From Pelomonas cellulosilytica (lineage in GTDB: Bacteria; Pseudomonadota; Gammaproteobacteria; Burkholderiales; Burkholderiaceae_C), in assembly GCF_021353265.1 (NCBI RefSeq), contig NZ_JAJTWU010000002.1, positions 248,001 through 312,000 on the forward strand: a DNA stretch of 64,000 nucleotides, read 5' to 3'. This document shows positions 43,021 through 52,868 of the stretch, piece by piece; positions within the stretch are counted from its first letter, which is position 1; the number at the start of each line of letters is the position of its first letter. The notes beneath the pieces are model-generated. The model saw only the letters and a program-made list of their open reading frames with translations. It had not been told where the DNA came from and ran no database searches. The position numbers were made by a program, and so were the translations under genes.

Positions 43021-43113
43021 GACGAGTTACAGCGAAGTACCGGCGGGGTCCGAATCATGCCACCGCAAGCTCGACCGCAGGCTGCGGCTATCCACACGGA
43101 GAGAATCGCGCCC

Positions 43114-44052
43114 ATGGGTGAATTCGATCTGATCCGGCGCTACTTCCAGCGCCCTGCCGGTGTCGGCGTGGAGGTGGGTGTCGGGGACGACTGCGCTGTC
43201 CTCGCGCCCACGCCCGGCGCGCGCTGGCTCGTGTCCAGCGACATGCTGGTGGAGGGCCGCCATTTCCTGTCTACCGTCGATCCGGCGCGGCTGGGCCACA
43301 AGGCGTTGGCCGTCAACCTCAGCGATCTGGCCGCCTGTGGCGCGACGCCGCGCGGCTTCACGCTCGCGCTGGCCTTGCCGCGCGTGGACGACGCGTGGCT
43401 GGCAGGCTTGTCACGCGGCCTGTTCGCGCTGGCTGACGCGCACGCTTGCCCGCTCGTCGGCGGCGACACGACGCAAGGGCCACTGAATCTATGCATCACC
43501 GTCTTCGGCGAGGCGCTGGCGGGCCAGGCTCTGCTGCGCAGCGGGGCGCGCGTGGGCGATGACATCTGGGTGTCGGGCCGGCTCGGCGACGCGCGGCTCG
43601 CGCTGGAGGTGTTCCGCGGCGCGGTGGCGCTGGCGGGTGACGGCTTCACGCAGGTGCGCGCCGCGATGGAATGTCCCACGCCGCGCGTCGCGCTGGGCCA
43701 GGCACTGCGCGGCATCGCGACAGCGGTCATCGACGTTTCCGACGGGCTGCTGGGCGACCTGGGCCACATCCTCGCCGCGTCCGGCGTCGGGGCGCGCATC
43801 GACGTGGATGCTCTGCCGCGCAGCGCCGTGCTGGCCGCACAGGCCGCCGGGCTGCAGCGCGTCTGCGTACTGGCCGGCGGCGACGACTACGAGCTGGTGT
43901 TCACCGCGCCGCCGCAGGCGCGGCTGCCCGACGTCGGCGTGCCGTTGACGCGCATCGGTTGCATCGAGGCCGAGCCGGGCCTGCGCGTCGTCGATGCGCA
44001 CGGGGCGGCGGTGGACCACGGCCTGCGGTCCTTCGACCATTTCGCGTCATGA
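43114..44052 (+). CDS. thiL: Thiamine-monophosphate kinase ThiL
   Basis: A 312-residue kinase that makes thiamine pyrophosphate from thiamine monophosphate and ATP. Family motifs are present: GEFDLIRRYF at the N-terminus, VGDDCAVL near 23, SSDMLVEGRHF near 41, LSDLAACGATP near 70, VGGDTTQG near 115 and DVSDGLLGDL near 210. The ATG at 43114 begins the canonical N-terminus; an upstream extension overlaps maeB. It overlaps pgpA by ATGA. Confidence 0.92.
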   Translation: MGEFDLIRRYFQRPAGVGVEVGVGDDCAVLAPTPGARWLVSSDMLVEGRHFLSTVDPARLGHKALAVNLSDLAACGATPRGFTLALALPRVDDAWLAGLSRGLFALADAHACPLVGGDTTQGPLNLCITVFGEALAGQALLRSGARVGDDIWVSGRLGDARLALEVFRGAVALAGDGFTQVRAAMECPTPRVALGQALRGIATAVIDVSDGLLGDLGHILAASGVGARIDVDALPRSAVLAAQAAGLQRVCVLAGGDDYELVFTAPPQARLPDVGVPLTRIGCIEAEPGLRVVDAHGAAVDHGLRSFDHFAS

Positions 44053-44576
44053 GCGCGGCGCCCATTCGGCCGACGCCGGCCTTCATGTGGCGCCATCCGG
44101 CGCGGTGGATCGCGCTGGGCTTTGGCAGCGGCCTGAGCCCGAAGGCTCCCGGCACCGTCGGCACGTTGTGGGCCTGGCTCGTGGGCTGGGTACTGCTGCC
44201 CTGGCTGACAGATGCGGGCTGGGCACTGCTGATTGGCGTTGGTACGCTCGTCGGCTGGTGGGCTTGCACGCGTTGCGCGCAGCACCTGAACACGCCCGAT
44301 CCGGGCGCCGTCGTATGGGACGAGGTGCTGGCCTTCTGGCTCATCCTGTGGCTCATCGCGCCGAGCGGTTTCGTCGGCCAGCTCGTCGCCTTCGGCCTGT
44401 TCCGCTTCTTCGACGCCGCTAAGCCCGGGCCCGTGGGCTGGGCGGACCGGCTGTTTAAGGCCGAGCGCGGTGCGCCCATCGGCTGGCGTCAGGGCCTGGG
44501 CATCCTCATCGACGATTTCGTGGCCGCCGGCTGTACGCTCGTCGCCATCGCGCTCTACCGCCACTTCTTCGGGTGA
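44049..44576 (+). CDS. pgpA: Phosphatidylglycerophosphatase A
   Basis: A 175-residue inner-membrane enzyme that dephosphorylates phosphatidylglycerophosphate to phosphatidylglycerol. The N-terminal motif FGSGLSPKAPGTVGTL is diagnostic, and VWDEVLAFWLIL, DAAKPGPVGWADR and GILIDDFVAA complete the active site. About three to four transmembrane helices are visible. The thiL-pgpA-cinA order is common in proteobacteria. Confidence 0.92.
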   Translation: MSAAPIRPTPAFMWRHPARWIALGFGSGLSPKAPGTVGTLWAWLVGWVLLPWLTDAGWALLIGVGTLVGWWACTRCAQHLNTPDPGAVVWDEVLAFWLILWLIAPSGFVGQLVAFGLFRFFDAAKPGPVGWADRLFKAERGAPIGWRQGLGILIDDFVAAGCTLVAIALYRHFFG

Positions 44577-44580
44577 TGCC

Positions 44581-45081
44581 ATGCCCAACAGCCAAGACGA
44601 CGCCGACTTGATCCAACGCATCGCCGTCGCGCTGATGCAGCGTCGCGAGCGCCTGGGCACCGCCGAGAGCTGCACCGGCGGGCTCATCGCCGCGGCGTGC
44701 ACCAGCGTCGCCGGCTCGAGCGACTGGTTCGAGCGCGGCGTCGTGACCTACAGCAACCAGGCCAAGACCGAGCTGCTGGGCGTGCGCGAGGACCTCATCG
44801 CGCTGCACGGTGCGGTCAGCGCCGAGGTGGCGGAGCACATGGCGCGCGGTCTGCTGGCGCGAGCGCCGGTCGATTGGGCGCTGTCGGTCACCGGCATCGC
44901 GGGCCCCGGCGGCGGCAGCGCGGAGAAGCCGGTGGGCACGGTGTGGCTGGCCCTGGTCCACGAGGACGGGCCGGCGCAGGTGTGGCGCGAGCAGTTCAGC
45001 GGCGACCGTCAGGCGGTCCGTGCGCAGACCGTGACGGTGGGGTTGATGGCGCTGTGCAATGCGCTGGACGCCGGACGCTGA
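44581..45081 (+). CDS. pncC: CinA C-terminal family protein (NMN amidohydrolase, PncC type)
   Basis: A 166-residue stand-alone CinA-C domain. Such proteins deamidate nicotinamide mononucleotide to nicotinate mononucleotide in pyridine-nucleotide recycling. The key motifs are GTAESCTGGLIAA near residue 25, VTYSNQAKTELLGV near 56, and TGIAGPGGGSAEKPVGTVW near 103. It starts 4 bp after pgpA. The presence of nadV elsewhere in the window (55416-56825), which makes NMN, gives it a plausible partner. Confidence 0.88.
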   Translation: MPNSQDDADLIQRIAVALMQRRERLGTAESCTGGLIAAACTSVAGSSDWFERGVVTYSNQAKTELLGVREDLIALHGAVSAEVAEHMARGLLARAPVDWALSVTGIAGPGGGSAEKPVGTVWLALVHEDGPAQVWREQFSGDRQAVRAQTVTVGLMALCNALDAGR

Positions 45082-45098
45082 ACTGCGGGCACCGCAGT
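45082..45098. terminator. Short hairpin between convergent pncC and EAL genes
   Basis: ACTGCGG, loop GCA and CCGCAGT form a perfect 7-bp stem that fills the gap between the two convergent stop codons. There is no clear T-run on either side, so its strength as a bidirectional terminator is uncertain. Confidence 0.5.
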
Positions 45099-47491
45099 CA
45101 CCCGAGCTTGGCCATGACGCTCTCGGCGGTGATGGTCGAGGGCTCCGGCGGCTGCCAGGCCCGGGCCCAGGCGATGAACTGCTCCTGCGGCATCGGCTTG
45201 CTGACGAAGTAGCCCTGGCCCTCGTCGCAGCCGAGCCGCGCGAGCACCGCCCAGGCCTTCAGCGTCTCCAGGCCTTCGGCCACGACGGTCAGGCCCAGGT
45301 TGTGAGCCAGCTCGATGGTGGAGCGCACGATGCGCGCGTCGTCCAGGTCGCGCTCCATGGCCATGATGAAGCTGCGGTCGATCTTCAACTCGTCCACCGG
45401 CAGCCGCTTCAGATAGGCCAGCGACGAATAGCCGGTGCCGAAGTCGTCGATGGACAGCTTCAGGCCCATCGCGTGCAGATGCTCCAGCGTGGACAGCGCC
45501 CGCTCCGGGTCGTCCATGATGGTGCTCTCGGTGATTTCCAGGCACAGCGATTCGGCCGGCACCTGCAGCGGTGAAAGCAGCGCCTCGATCTTGGCGGGCA
45601 GCTCCTGGTCCATCAGGTCGCGCGTGGACAGGTTCACCGACAGCCTCAGGTCCAACCCCGCCTCGCGCGCCTGCTGCGAGAAGCGCGCCGCGCCCGAAAG
45701 CATCCAGGCGCTCAGCAGACGGATGAACCCGGTCTGCTCGGCGAACGGGATGAACTGCATCGGCGGCACCAGCCCGCGCACCGGGTGCTCCCAGCGCACC
45801 AGCGCCTCGGCGCCGACGACACGCCCGCGGTGCAGGTCGATCTTGGGTTGCAGGTACAGGCGCAGCTCGTCGTTCTCGACGGCGCGGCGCAGCTCGGACA
45901 GCAGCGACAGCGACTCCTGGCTGCCCGCGTCCAGTTGCGGGTGGTAGATGAGGCTGCCGCACTGGCGCGCCTTGGCCGCGTACATGGCCAGCTCCGCGCG
46001 GCCCAGCAGCACGTTGACGTCCTGGCCATGCTCGGGGAAGAGGGCGATGCCGATGCCTGCGCCGATATCGATGGTCTCGTTGTCCAGCTGCAGCGGTTCC
46101 TCGAAATCCTTCAGGATGGCCAGAGCCGCCTCGCTGGCCAGCCGGCCGTCGGTATGTGCCAGCAGGATGGCGAACTCGTCGCCCGACAGCCGCGCCAGCA
46201 CCGCCTGCACCGGCTCGCATAGCGCCCGCAGCCGCTCGGCGACGGCCTGCAGCAACCGGTCGCCCACGTCCTGGCCCAGCACATCGTTGACGTGCTTGAA
46301 GCGGTCCAGGTCCAGCATCAGCACGGCGCCCGGCGCGGCACCGTGCGTCAAGTGGGCCTGCAACACCTCGGCGAAGCGGGCGCGGTTGGGCAGCAGCGTC
46401 AGCGGGTCGACGTAGGCCAGTTTGTTGACGAGGGCGTCCCGGCGGCGGATGCCTTCGCGCATGCTCTCCAGCGCCATCGCCAGCTTGTGCACTTCGTCCA
46501 GCCGCGATGTGGCTGTCACCGGCGTGTCGTAGTCGCCGGCCTCCAGCCGCCGGGCCGCGCCTGACAGCGCCGTGATCGGCCCGCCGATGCCGCGCGCGAT
46601 CAGCACGCTGACGAGGGCGAACACCGCCACGCCCAGCACAGTCAGGCCCAGCAGCGCCAGCTGCAGCTCGTGGTACGGGGCGAGCGCCACGTCCAGTGAA
46701 CGCATCAGCAACACGCCCAGCCGCGGTTCGCTGGCCAGCAGCGGCACGAAGCGCGTGCGCAGCCGCTCGCCGTCCAGCGCCACCACGCCGTCGGATGGCC
46801 CCTGCGGGCCGACGCGGTGCGGCAACGCGGCGGCGAGGCCGGCATCGACCGTGCCCACCAAGCCCAGCCACGGCTGACCGTGCGGCTGCAGCAGCACGAC
46901 GCCATCCAGTTCCGACAGTGCCTTCAGGTCGTCCAGCACCTCGCGGCCCAGCTCGAAGCCCATCAGCACCCAGCCCACCGGTGCCGGTGTGCGCACCTGC
47001 ACGGCGACGACCTGGTAGACATGGCGGTCCTGCACGACCAGCGCGGCGCCTTCCTGGCTGTCCACGAGCCGCTGTAGCGCCGCGCCAAACGCGTCGGCGC
47101 CGTCACGCGTCGCGGCCACGAGGTGCTGCTGCCTGTCGAAATAGGCCACGACCGAAGCCCCGATGCGCTCGCCTTGATTGGCCAGCGCGTCCTTGATCGT
47201 GTCGACTGTGCCCGCCTCGGCGAGCGACAGCCCGATCGTCGTGCGGAAGCCGTAGTCCTGGGCCAGCAGTTCGGCGGCATTGCGCAGCTTGCCGGCGCGC
47301 TGCTCCAGCAGCCGGTGCAGCACGCGCTCGCCGGTCTGCAGCTCGCTGGCCAGCGACGCCTCGGCGTTGTGCGTGATGCCGGTGTGGATGGCCGTGAAGC
47401 TGACGAGCTGCACACCCACTAGCAGCGCCAGGAACAGGCCCACGATGCGGCCCTGCAGCCGGTGCGGGTTCAGCCAGGCCGGCCAGCGCAT
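45098..47491 (-). CDS. Membrane GGDEF-EAL protein (cyclic-di-GMP turnover)
   Basis: A 797-residue inner-membrane signalling protein. An N-terminal helix (IVGLFLALLVGVQLVSF) precedes a periplasmic cache-like sensor of about 250 residues, then a second helix and a HAMP domain (about 285-345, ARRLEAGDYDTPV). The GGDEF domain carries the variant SGDEF (about residue 435), probably still compatible with catalysis. The EAL domain has an intact GAEALVRWEHP near 560, DDFGTGYSSL and the downstream metal sites. It likely degrades cyclic-di-GMP. It starts 7 bp after the cupredoxin-like gene. Confidence 0.9.
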   Translation of the reverse strand: MRWPAWLNPHRLQGRIVGLFLALLVGVQLVSFTAIHTGITHNAEASLASELQTGERVLHRLLEQRAGKLRNAAELLAQDYGFRTTIGLSLAEAGTVDTIKDALANQGERIGASVVAYFDRQQHLVAATRDGADAFGAALQRLVDSQEGAALVVQDRHVYQVVAVQVRTPAPVGWVLMGFELGREVLDDLKALSELDGVVLLQPHGQPWLGLVGTVDAGLAAALPHRVGPQGPSDGVVALDGERLRTRFVPLLASEPRLGVLLMRSLDVALAPYHELQLALLGLTVLGVAVFALVSVLIARGIGGPITALSGAARRLEAGDYDTPVTATSRLDEVHKLAMALESMREGIRRRDALVNKLAYVDPLTLLPNRARFAEVLQAHLTHGAAPGAVLMLDLDRFKHVNDVLGQDVGDRLLQAVAERLRALCEPVQAVLARLSGDEFAILLAHTDGRLASEAALAILKDFEEPLQLDNETIDIGAGIGIALFPEHGQDVNVLLGRAELAMYAAKARQCGSLIYHPQLDAGSQESLSLLSELRRAVENDELRLYLQPKIDLHRGRVVGAEALVRWEHPVRGLVPPMQFIPFAEQTGFIRLLSAWMLSGAARFSQQAREAGLDLRLSVNLSTRDLMDQELPAKIEALLSPLQVPAESLCLEITESTIMDDPERALSTLEHLHAMGLKLSIDDFGTGYSSLAYLKRLPVDELKIDRSFIMAMERDLDDARIVRSTIELAHNLGLTVVAEGLETLKAWAVLARLGCDEGQGYFVSKPMPQEQFIAWARAWQPPEPSTITAESVMAKLG

Positions 47492-47498
47492 ATTGCGG

Positions 47499-48086
47499 CT
47501 AGTCCGCGAGCGTCAGCACGACGCTGCCGCCGGCCGTGGGTACGTCCAGGCGCAGACTCTGCAGCGTGGACTGCTTCTGGCCGGCATGCCACGCCTTGGC
47601 GAGCTGCTCGCCGGGCGGCAGGTCGAACGTCGCCCGGCCGCTGGCGTCCGTGCGGGCGAAGACGGGGGTGTCGACGACGACGACATGGGCGCTCATGCGG
47701 TCATGGATGTTGCAGCCCAGCGTGGCGACGCCGGGCTTGTCGAAGACGATGGGCTCGGCCGGCGTGCCGGCATAGAGCTTGATATCGATGACCTTGATCG
47801 GCGAGATCGAGTAGACGTGATGCCGCACGGTGTCGAAGTTCGGGAAGCTGACCGCCGTCCCCGTCTGCACGATGAGCAGCTGCGGCGCGAACTGGCGGTC
47901 GCGCTGGCCCATCTCGGCCTTCGCGGTCGTTGTGCGGGCTGGTCGGCCCTTGACCTCCACCGCCACGGCCGCGTCGGCCAGCAGCTGGCCGTTCGGGCCG
48001 CGCAGCTCCACGGTGACGGGCACCGCGAAGGCCGCAATGGGCCCCAACGCTGCGGTCAGCGCAATGAAAAGGGAAGGGAAGGTCAT
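47499..48086 (-). CDS. Periplasmic cupredoxin-like protein (methylamine-utilization type)
   Basis: A 195-residue exported protein. A signal peptide (to about residue 21) is followed by a beta-sandwich domain. Possible type 1 copper ligands are visible: the first His in DTVRHHVYS, then Cys, His and Met in LGCNIHDRM, the usual cupredoxin spacing. The ATG at 48086 begins the signal peptide. It is directly upstream of the GGDEF-EAL gene (7 bp gap), so it may feed a redox or copper signal to that sensor; this is inference. Confidence 0.78.
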   Translation of the reverse strand: MTFPSLFIALTAALGPIAAFAVPVTVELRGPNGQLLADAAVAVEVKGRPARTTTAKAEMGQRDRQFAPQLLIVQTGTAVSFPNFDTVRHHVYSISPIKVIDIKLYAGTPAEPIVFDKPGVATLGCNIHDRMSAHVVVVDTPVFARTDASGRATFDLPPGEQLAKAWHAGQKQSTLQSLRLDVPTAGGSVVLTLAD

Positions 48087-48125
48087 GGCGGCACTGGCTC
48101 CGCCGCGACGATAGCCCAATCGGCC

Positions 48126-49196
48126 TCAGGCCACCGTCAGAACTGACCCGGTTTTGCCACTGGCCGCTTCGGCCAGCATCAGCGCCAGGCGGCGCAGCGC
48201 GGCCCATGGGTCGCTGGGCCAGTCTGGGTGGCGCAGACCCTTCACGAGCCCGTCGCACACCTGCGCGGCCTGCACCAGCGTGCCGGCCTGCGCACTGTCC
48301 AGCCGCGGCGCGATGCGCTCGATGAGCCGCTCCTTGGCGCCCCACACGCGTGCCTCGCGCATGGCCATCGGCAGCGGCCGACCGGCGTCCAGCGCGGCGC
48401 GCACGCGGGCTAGCGCCCGCGCGTCCTCGGCCAGGTTCCAGTGCACCAGTACGGCGGCCTCGCCCTCGGCCTCCAGACCGTCCAGCATGCGCAGGATGCG
48501 CGGCACGTGACCGGACAGCACCGCCTCGCTCAGCTTGAAGACGTCGAAGCGCGCCACGTCCAGCACGGCGGCCTCGATGTCCGCCAGCGTCAGCTCGCCA
48601 CGGGGGTGAAGCAGTGCGAGCTTCTGCAGCTCCTGGTGTGCGGCGAGCAGGTTGCCCTCCACTCGGTCGGCAAAAAAGGCCAGCGCCTTCTGGCCGTCTT
48701 CGCCCTCGGGTACGGACTGGCCTTGCGCCTTCAGCCGCTGCGCCAGCCATGCCGGCAGCAGGCGGCGCTCGACGGGCTCGACACGGATGGACACGCCGTT
48801 GCCGTCCAGCGCGGTGAACCAGGCGCTGGACAGCTGAGTCTTGTCCAGCCGTGGCAGCGTGACGAGGGTCAGCACGTCGTCCGGCGCCTGTTCGGCATAG
48901 CGCTGCAAGGCCTCGGAGCCGTCCTTGCCGGGCTTGCCGCTCGGGATGCGGATCTCGATGAACTGGCGCTCGGAGAACAGGCTCATCGCCTGCGCGGCTG
49001 CCAGCACCGGCGCCCAGTCGAAGTGGGCGCCGCTGACGGTGAAGATCTGCCGCTCGCCGAAGCCCTGGGTGCGCGCCGCGGCGCGGATGGCGTCGGCGGC
49101 CTCCTGCGCGAGCAGCGGCTCGTCGCCGTGGACCGTGTAGAGGCGGGCCAGGCCCTTGGCGAGATGGGCCGGCAGGCCCTCGGCACGCAGCTGCAT
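48126..49196 (-). CDS. holA: DNA polymerase III delta subunit
   Basis: A 356-residue clamp-loader subunit that opens the beta clamp. The N-terminal domain begins with LYTVHGDEPLLAQEAADAIR near residue 18, and the PRLDKTQLSSAWF and FFADRVEGNLLAAHQELQKLALL segments are typical of HolA. The ATG at 49196 overlaps the lptE stop. The leuS-lptE-holA order is conserved in proteobacteria. Confidence 0.92.
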   Translation of the reverse strand: MQLRAEGLPAHLAKGLARLYTVHGDEPLLAQEAADAIRAAARTQGFGERQIFTVSGAHFDWAPVLAAAQAMSLFSERQFIEIRIPSGKPGKDGSEALQRYAEQAPDDVLTLVTLPRLDKTQLSSAWFTALDGNGVSIRVEPVERRLLPAWLAQRLKAQGQSVPEGEDGQKALAFFADRVEGNLLAAHQELQKLALLHPRGELTLADIEAAVLDVARFDVFKLSEAVLSGHVPRILRMLDGLEAEGEAAVLVHWNLAEDARALARVRAALDAGRPLPMAMREARVWGAKERLIERIAPRLDSAQAGTLVQAAQVCDGLVKGLRHPDWPSDPWAALRRLALMLAEAASGKTGSVLTVA

Positions 49197-49684
49197 CAGC
49201 CCTGCAACCTGACAGCGGCTAGCCGGCGCATGACCTGCGCGATGGCGTCCGAGTGCATCGCGTTGTAGAGGTTGATGGCCTCCTGCTCCTTGGCCAGCGC
49301 GGCGGTTTCGGTGTAGTTCATGTCGCGCGCCAGGCGCAGCTCGACCTTGGGCACCAGCAACTCGCCGGAGGCTGTACGGATCAGGTAGTCGAAGCTCAGC
49401 CGCAACTGCCATTCACGCACCTGGCCCACGCTGGTGGATGCCACGACGCTGCGGTCCCGGTGCTCGTTGAGCACCTCCAGCACGACCTGCGCTCGGTTGG
49501 CGTCGTCGATCAACTGCACCGACGTGCGCTTGATTTGGCGCTTCAGGCCGGCGGCGAGCGGCGAGTCCGGCTCGAATCCTGTCAGCGCCAGCGTCTTGAA
49601 CGACAGCTCGGGCTCGCGGCGCAGCTCAAAGCCGCAGCCGGCGAGGGCGGCAGTGCCGAGCAGCAGCAGATGGCGGCGCTGCAT
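49196..49684 (-). CDS. lptE: LPS-assembly lipoprotein LptE
   Basis: A 162-residue outer-membrane lipoprotein that plugs the LptD barrel. The lipobox has Cys17 (AALAGCGF), followed by the family start GFELRREPELSFKTLALTG. The C-terminal LYNAMHSDAIAQVMRRLAAV helix is typical. It starts 6 bp after leuS and overlaps holA by ATGA. It is the partner of LptD at 34876-37242. Confidence 0.9.
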   Translation of the reverse strand: MQRRHLLLLGTAALAGCGFELRREPELSFKTLALTGFEPDSPLAAGLKRQIKRTSVQLIDDANRAQVVLEVLNEHRDRSVVASTSVGQVREWQLRLSFDYLIRTASGELLVPKVELRLARDMNYTETAALAKEQEAINLYNAMHSDAIAQVMRRLAAVRLQG

Positions 49685-49689
49685 CGCGG

Positions 49690-52320
49690 TCACACCACCA
49701 CGTTGACGAGGCGGCCGGGCACGATGACGACCTTCTTCGGCGCCTTGCCTTCGCTGAACTTCGCGAACTCGGGGTTGGCCAGTGCGGCCGCCTCGATGGC
49801 GGCCTTGTCGGCACCGGCCGGCACCTTGACCGAGCCTCGCAGCTTGCCGTTGACCTGCAGCATCAGCTCGATTTCGTCCTGCACCAGCGCGGCTTCGTCG
49901 ACCGTGGGCCAGGGCGCGTCGAGCAGGTCGCCCAGCTCGGCGGCCAGCCCCAAGTCCTGCCACAGCTGGTGGGCGATGTGGGGCGTAGCGGGGTAGAGCA
50001 CGCGCAGCAGCACCGAGAAGCCGTCGCGCACGGCGGCCGCCTGCCCCTCAGCCTTGAAGCCTTCCAGCGCGTTCAGCAGCTTCATCGCGCCGGAGACGAC
50101 GGTGTTGTACTGCATGCGCTCGTAGTCGTAGCTGACCTGCTTCAGCACGTTGTGCACTTCGCGGCGCAGTGCCTTGCCATCGCCGTTCAGCGCGGCGAAG
50201 TCATTGCCACCGGTCTTGATCGCATCGGCATTGCGCACGCCGAAGTTCCACACGCGCCTCAGGAAGCGGTGCGCACCCTCGACGGCCGCGTCGTTCCACT
50301 CCAGCGTCTGCTCAGGCGGCGACGCAAACATGACGAACAGGCGAGCCGTGTCGGCGCCGTACTGGTCGATGAGCGCCTGCGGGTCCACGCCGTTGTTCTT
50401 CGACTTGGACATGGTCGTCATCTCGTACTCGAGACGCGTGCCGTCCTTCTTCAACGTGGCGCCGGCGATGCCGCCCTTGTCGTCGTGGATGACGTCGATC
50501 TCGTGATCCCAGTAGTAATCCTTGCCGCCGCCCTCGGGCTTGTGGAAGAACGCACCCTTGAGCACCATGCCCTGCGTCAGCAGCTTCTCGAACGGCTCGG
50601 ACACCTCAACCAGCTTCAGGTCGCGCATGACCTTGGTCCAGAAACGCGCGTAGAGCAAGTGCAGGATGGCGTGCTCGATGCCGCCGATGTACTGGTTCAT
50701 CGGCATCCAGTACTTGGTGCCGGCGCCGACCATCGCGTCGTTGTTGGTCGGGTCGCAGTAGCGCATGAAGTACCAGGACGAATCCACGAAGGTGTCCATC
50801 GTGTCCGTCTCGCGCTTGGCCGGCTTGCCGCACTTCGGGCAGCCCACGTTCAGGAAGGCGGCGTGCTTGTTCAGCGGGTTGCCGCTGCCGTCGGGGATCA
50901 GGTCCTCGGGCAGCACAACGGGCAGGTCCTTCTCGGGCACCGGCACGACGCCGCAGTCATCGCAGTGGATGATGGGGATGGGCGTGCCCCAGTAGCGCTG
51001 GCGGCTGACGCCCCAGTCCCGCAGGCGCCAGGTGGTCTTCTTCTCGCCCAGGCCCTGGGCGGCCAGCAGTTCGGCGACCTTGTTGACGGCGTCCACATGG
51101 CCCAGGCCGTCCAGCACGCCAGAGTTGACGCACACACCACGCGACTTGTCGCCATACCACTCGGCCCAGGTGTCGGTCGAGAAAGTCTCGCCTTCCACGC
51201 CGACGACCTGCTTGATCTCGATGCCGTACTTCTTCGCAAACGCGAAGTCGCGCTCGTCATGCGCCGGCACGCCCATGACGGCGCCGTCGCCATAGCTCAT
51301 CAGCACATAGTTGCCGACCCACACCGGCACCTGCGCGCCGGTCAGCGGGTGCGTGACGAACAGGCCCGTGGGCACGCCCTTCTTGTCCTGCGTGGCCAAC
51401 TCGGCCTCGGTCGTGCCGCCGGCCTTGCATTCGTCGATGAACGCCGCCACTTCCGGCTTGTCCTTGGCCGCGATGGTGGCGAGCGGATGCTCCGGCGCTA
51501 CGGCGCAGAAGGTCACGCCCATGATGGTGTCGGCACGGGTCGTGAACACCCACAGCCGCCCGCCGCCGCCTTCGATGCTGTGCGGGAACGCGAAGCGCAC
51601 GCCCTGGCTCTTGCCAATCCAGTTCTCCTGCATCAGCCGCACGCGCTCGGGCCAGCCGCTGAGGTAGTTCGGGTCTTCAGGATTGGCGACGGCCGACAGC
51701 AGCTCTTCGGCGTACTGCGTGATCTTCAGGTAGTAGCCGGGGATCTCGCGCTTCTCGACCAGCGCGCCCGAGCGCCAGCCGCGGCCGTCGATGACCTGCT
51801 CGTTTGCCAGCACGGTCTGGTCGATCGGGTCCCAGTTGACGACCTGCGTGCGGCGTTCGGCGATGCCGGCCTCCAGCATCTTCAGGAACAGCCACTGGTT
51901 CCACTTGTAGTAGCTGGGCTGGCAGGTCGCGACTTCGCGGCTCCAGTCGATGGCCAGGCCCATGGCCTGCATCTGGCCCTTCATGTAGGCGATGTTGGAG
52001 TACGTCCACTGCGCGGGCGGCACCTTGCCCTTCATCGCGGCGTTCTCTGCCGGCAGGCCGAAGGCGTCCCAGCCCATGGGCATGAGGACGTTGTAGCCCT
52101 TCATGCGCAGCTGGCGGGCCAGCATGTCGTTGATCGTGTAGTTGCGCACATGCCCCATGTGCAGCTTGCCCGAGGGGTAGGGCAGCATGGAGCAGGCGTA
52201 GAAGTGCGGCTTGGAGGCGTCTTCCGTGACGCGGTAGGCGTCGCGCTCCGCCCAGTAGGCACGGGCGGCGGCTTCGATCTCGTTGGGCTTGTAGCTGGGC
52301 GCTTCGATGGGGGCGTTCAT
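49690..52320 (-). CDS. leuS: Leucyl-tRNA synthetase
   Basis: An 876-residue class Ia synthetase. The HIGH-type motif is [16 protein letters not shown] near residue 44 and the KMSKS-type motif is [14 protein letters not shown] near 625. The CP1 editing domain lies between them, with the zinc-type cysteines [13 protein letters not shown] and [19 protein letters not shown]. Length is typical. The ATG at 52320 gives [16 protein letters not shown], the usual start; longer frames overlap exbD. Confidence 0.95.
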   Translation of the reverse strand: MNAPIEAPSYKPNEIEAAARAYWAERDAYRVTEDASKPHFYACSMLPYPSGKLHMGHVRNYTINDMLARQLRMKGYNVLMPMGWDAFGLPAENAAMKGKVPPAQWTYSNIAYMKGQMQAMGLAIDWSREVATCQPSYYKWNQWLFLKMLEAGIAERRTQVVNWDPIDQTVLANEQVIDGRGWRSGALVEKREIPGYYLKITQYAEELLSAVANPEDPNYLSGWPERVRLMQENWIGKSQGVRFAFPHSIEGGGGRLWVFTTRADTIMGVTFCAVAPEHPLATIAAKDKPEVAAFIDECKAGGTTEAELATQDKKGVPTGLFVTHPLTGAQVPVWVGNYVLMSYGDGAVMGVPAHDERDFAFAKKYGIEIKQVVGVEGETFSTDTWAEWYGDKSRGVCVNSGVLDGLGHVDAVNKVAELLAAQGLGEKKTTWRLRDWGVSRQRYWGTPIPIIHCDDCGVVPVPEKDLPVVLPEDLIPDGSGNPLNKHAAFLNVGCPKCGKPAKRETDTMDTFVDSSWYFMRYCDPTNNDAMVGAGTKYWMPMNQYIGGIEHAILHLLYARFWTKVMRDLKLVEVSEPFEKLLTQGMVLKGAFFHKPEGGGKDYYWDHEIDVIHDDKGGIAGATLKKDGTRLEYEMTTMSKSKNNGVDPQALIDQYGADTARLFVMFASPPEQTLEWNDAAVEGAHRFLRRVWNFGVRNADAIKTGGNDFAALNGDGKALRREVHNVLKQVSYDYERMQYNTVVSGAMKLLNALEGFKAEGQAAAVRDGFSVLLRVLYPATPHIAHQLWQDLGLAAELGDLLDAPWPTVDEAALVQDEIELMLQVNGKLRGSVKVPAGADKAAIEAAALANPEFAKFSEGKAPKKVVIVPGRLVNVVV

Positions 52321-52360
52321 GCCCCGAATTCTAGGTGCCGCCTTCGGCGCGACCTTTCGC

Positions 52361-52786
52361 TCAGGGCGCCGAGGCAGCGGCCTGCGCGACGAAGGCAATG
52401 CGGTTCAGACCGCCAGCCTGCACCCAGCCGATCAGCTCCGCCACCTGGCCGTAGGGCACGGCGCGGTCGGCGCGCAGCTGAACCTCCATCTGCGCATTGG
52501 CGCGGCCCAGTTCGGCGATGCGCTGCTGGAAGGCCTTGGGGTCCAGCTCCTCGTTGCCGAGGTGCAGCTTGCCGTCGGGCGTGATGGCGACGGCGATCGA
52601 CGTCGGCGCGTCGCTGGGCGTGGCGGCATCGCTCTTGGGCAGATCCAGGCGCAGCGACGCGGTCATCAGCGGTGCGGTGATCATGAAGATGACCAGCAGC
52701 ACCAGCATGACGTCGATCAGTGGCGTCATGTTGATGTCGCTCATCGGACGAGCGGCATCTGGGCGTTCGAGCCGACCGAAACTCAT
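52361..52786 (-). CDS. exbD: Biopolymer transport protein ExbD/TolR
   Basis: A 141-residue inner-membrane protein with one transmembrane helix carrying the essential aspartate ([17 protein letters not shown], Asp25) and a periplasmic domain. With ExbB it forms the proton channel that energises TonB or Tol. It lies downstream of exbB and upstream of leuS. No tonB gene is adjacent, so TolR-like or TonB-linked function cannot be separated. Confidence 0.88.
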   Translation of the reverse strand: MSFGRLERPDAARPMSDINMTPLIDVMLVLLVIFMITAPLMTASLRLDLPKSDAATPSDAPTSIAVAITPDGKLHLGNEELDPKAFQQRIAELGRANAQMEVQLRADRAVPYGQVAELIGWVQAGGLNRIAFVAQAAASAP

Positions 52787-52868
52787 GTTCGCTTCTCGCC
52801 CGGCGGGTACGCCAGGCTGTCCCCCGCGGGGGCGCGCGCCGGTTTGGGAGCGGCCCGGCGCTCGGCGC

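Noticed and set aside
49969-52584. An 871-codon open frame on the plus strand opposite leuS
   Set aside because: The minus strand encodes complete LeuS with all signature motifs. High GC keeps the opposite frame open by chance; its translation is low-complexity (Val/Ala/Arg/His-rich) and has no family features.
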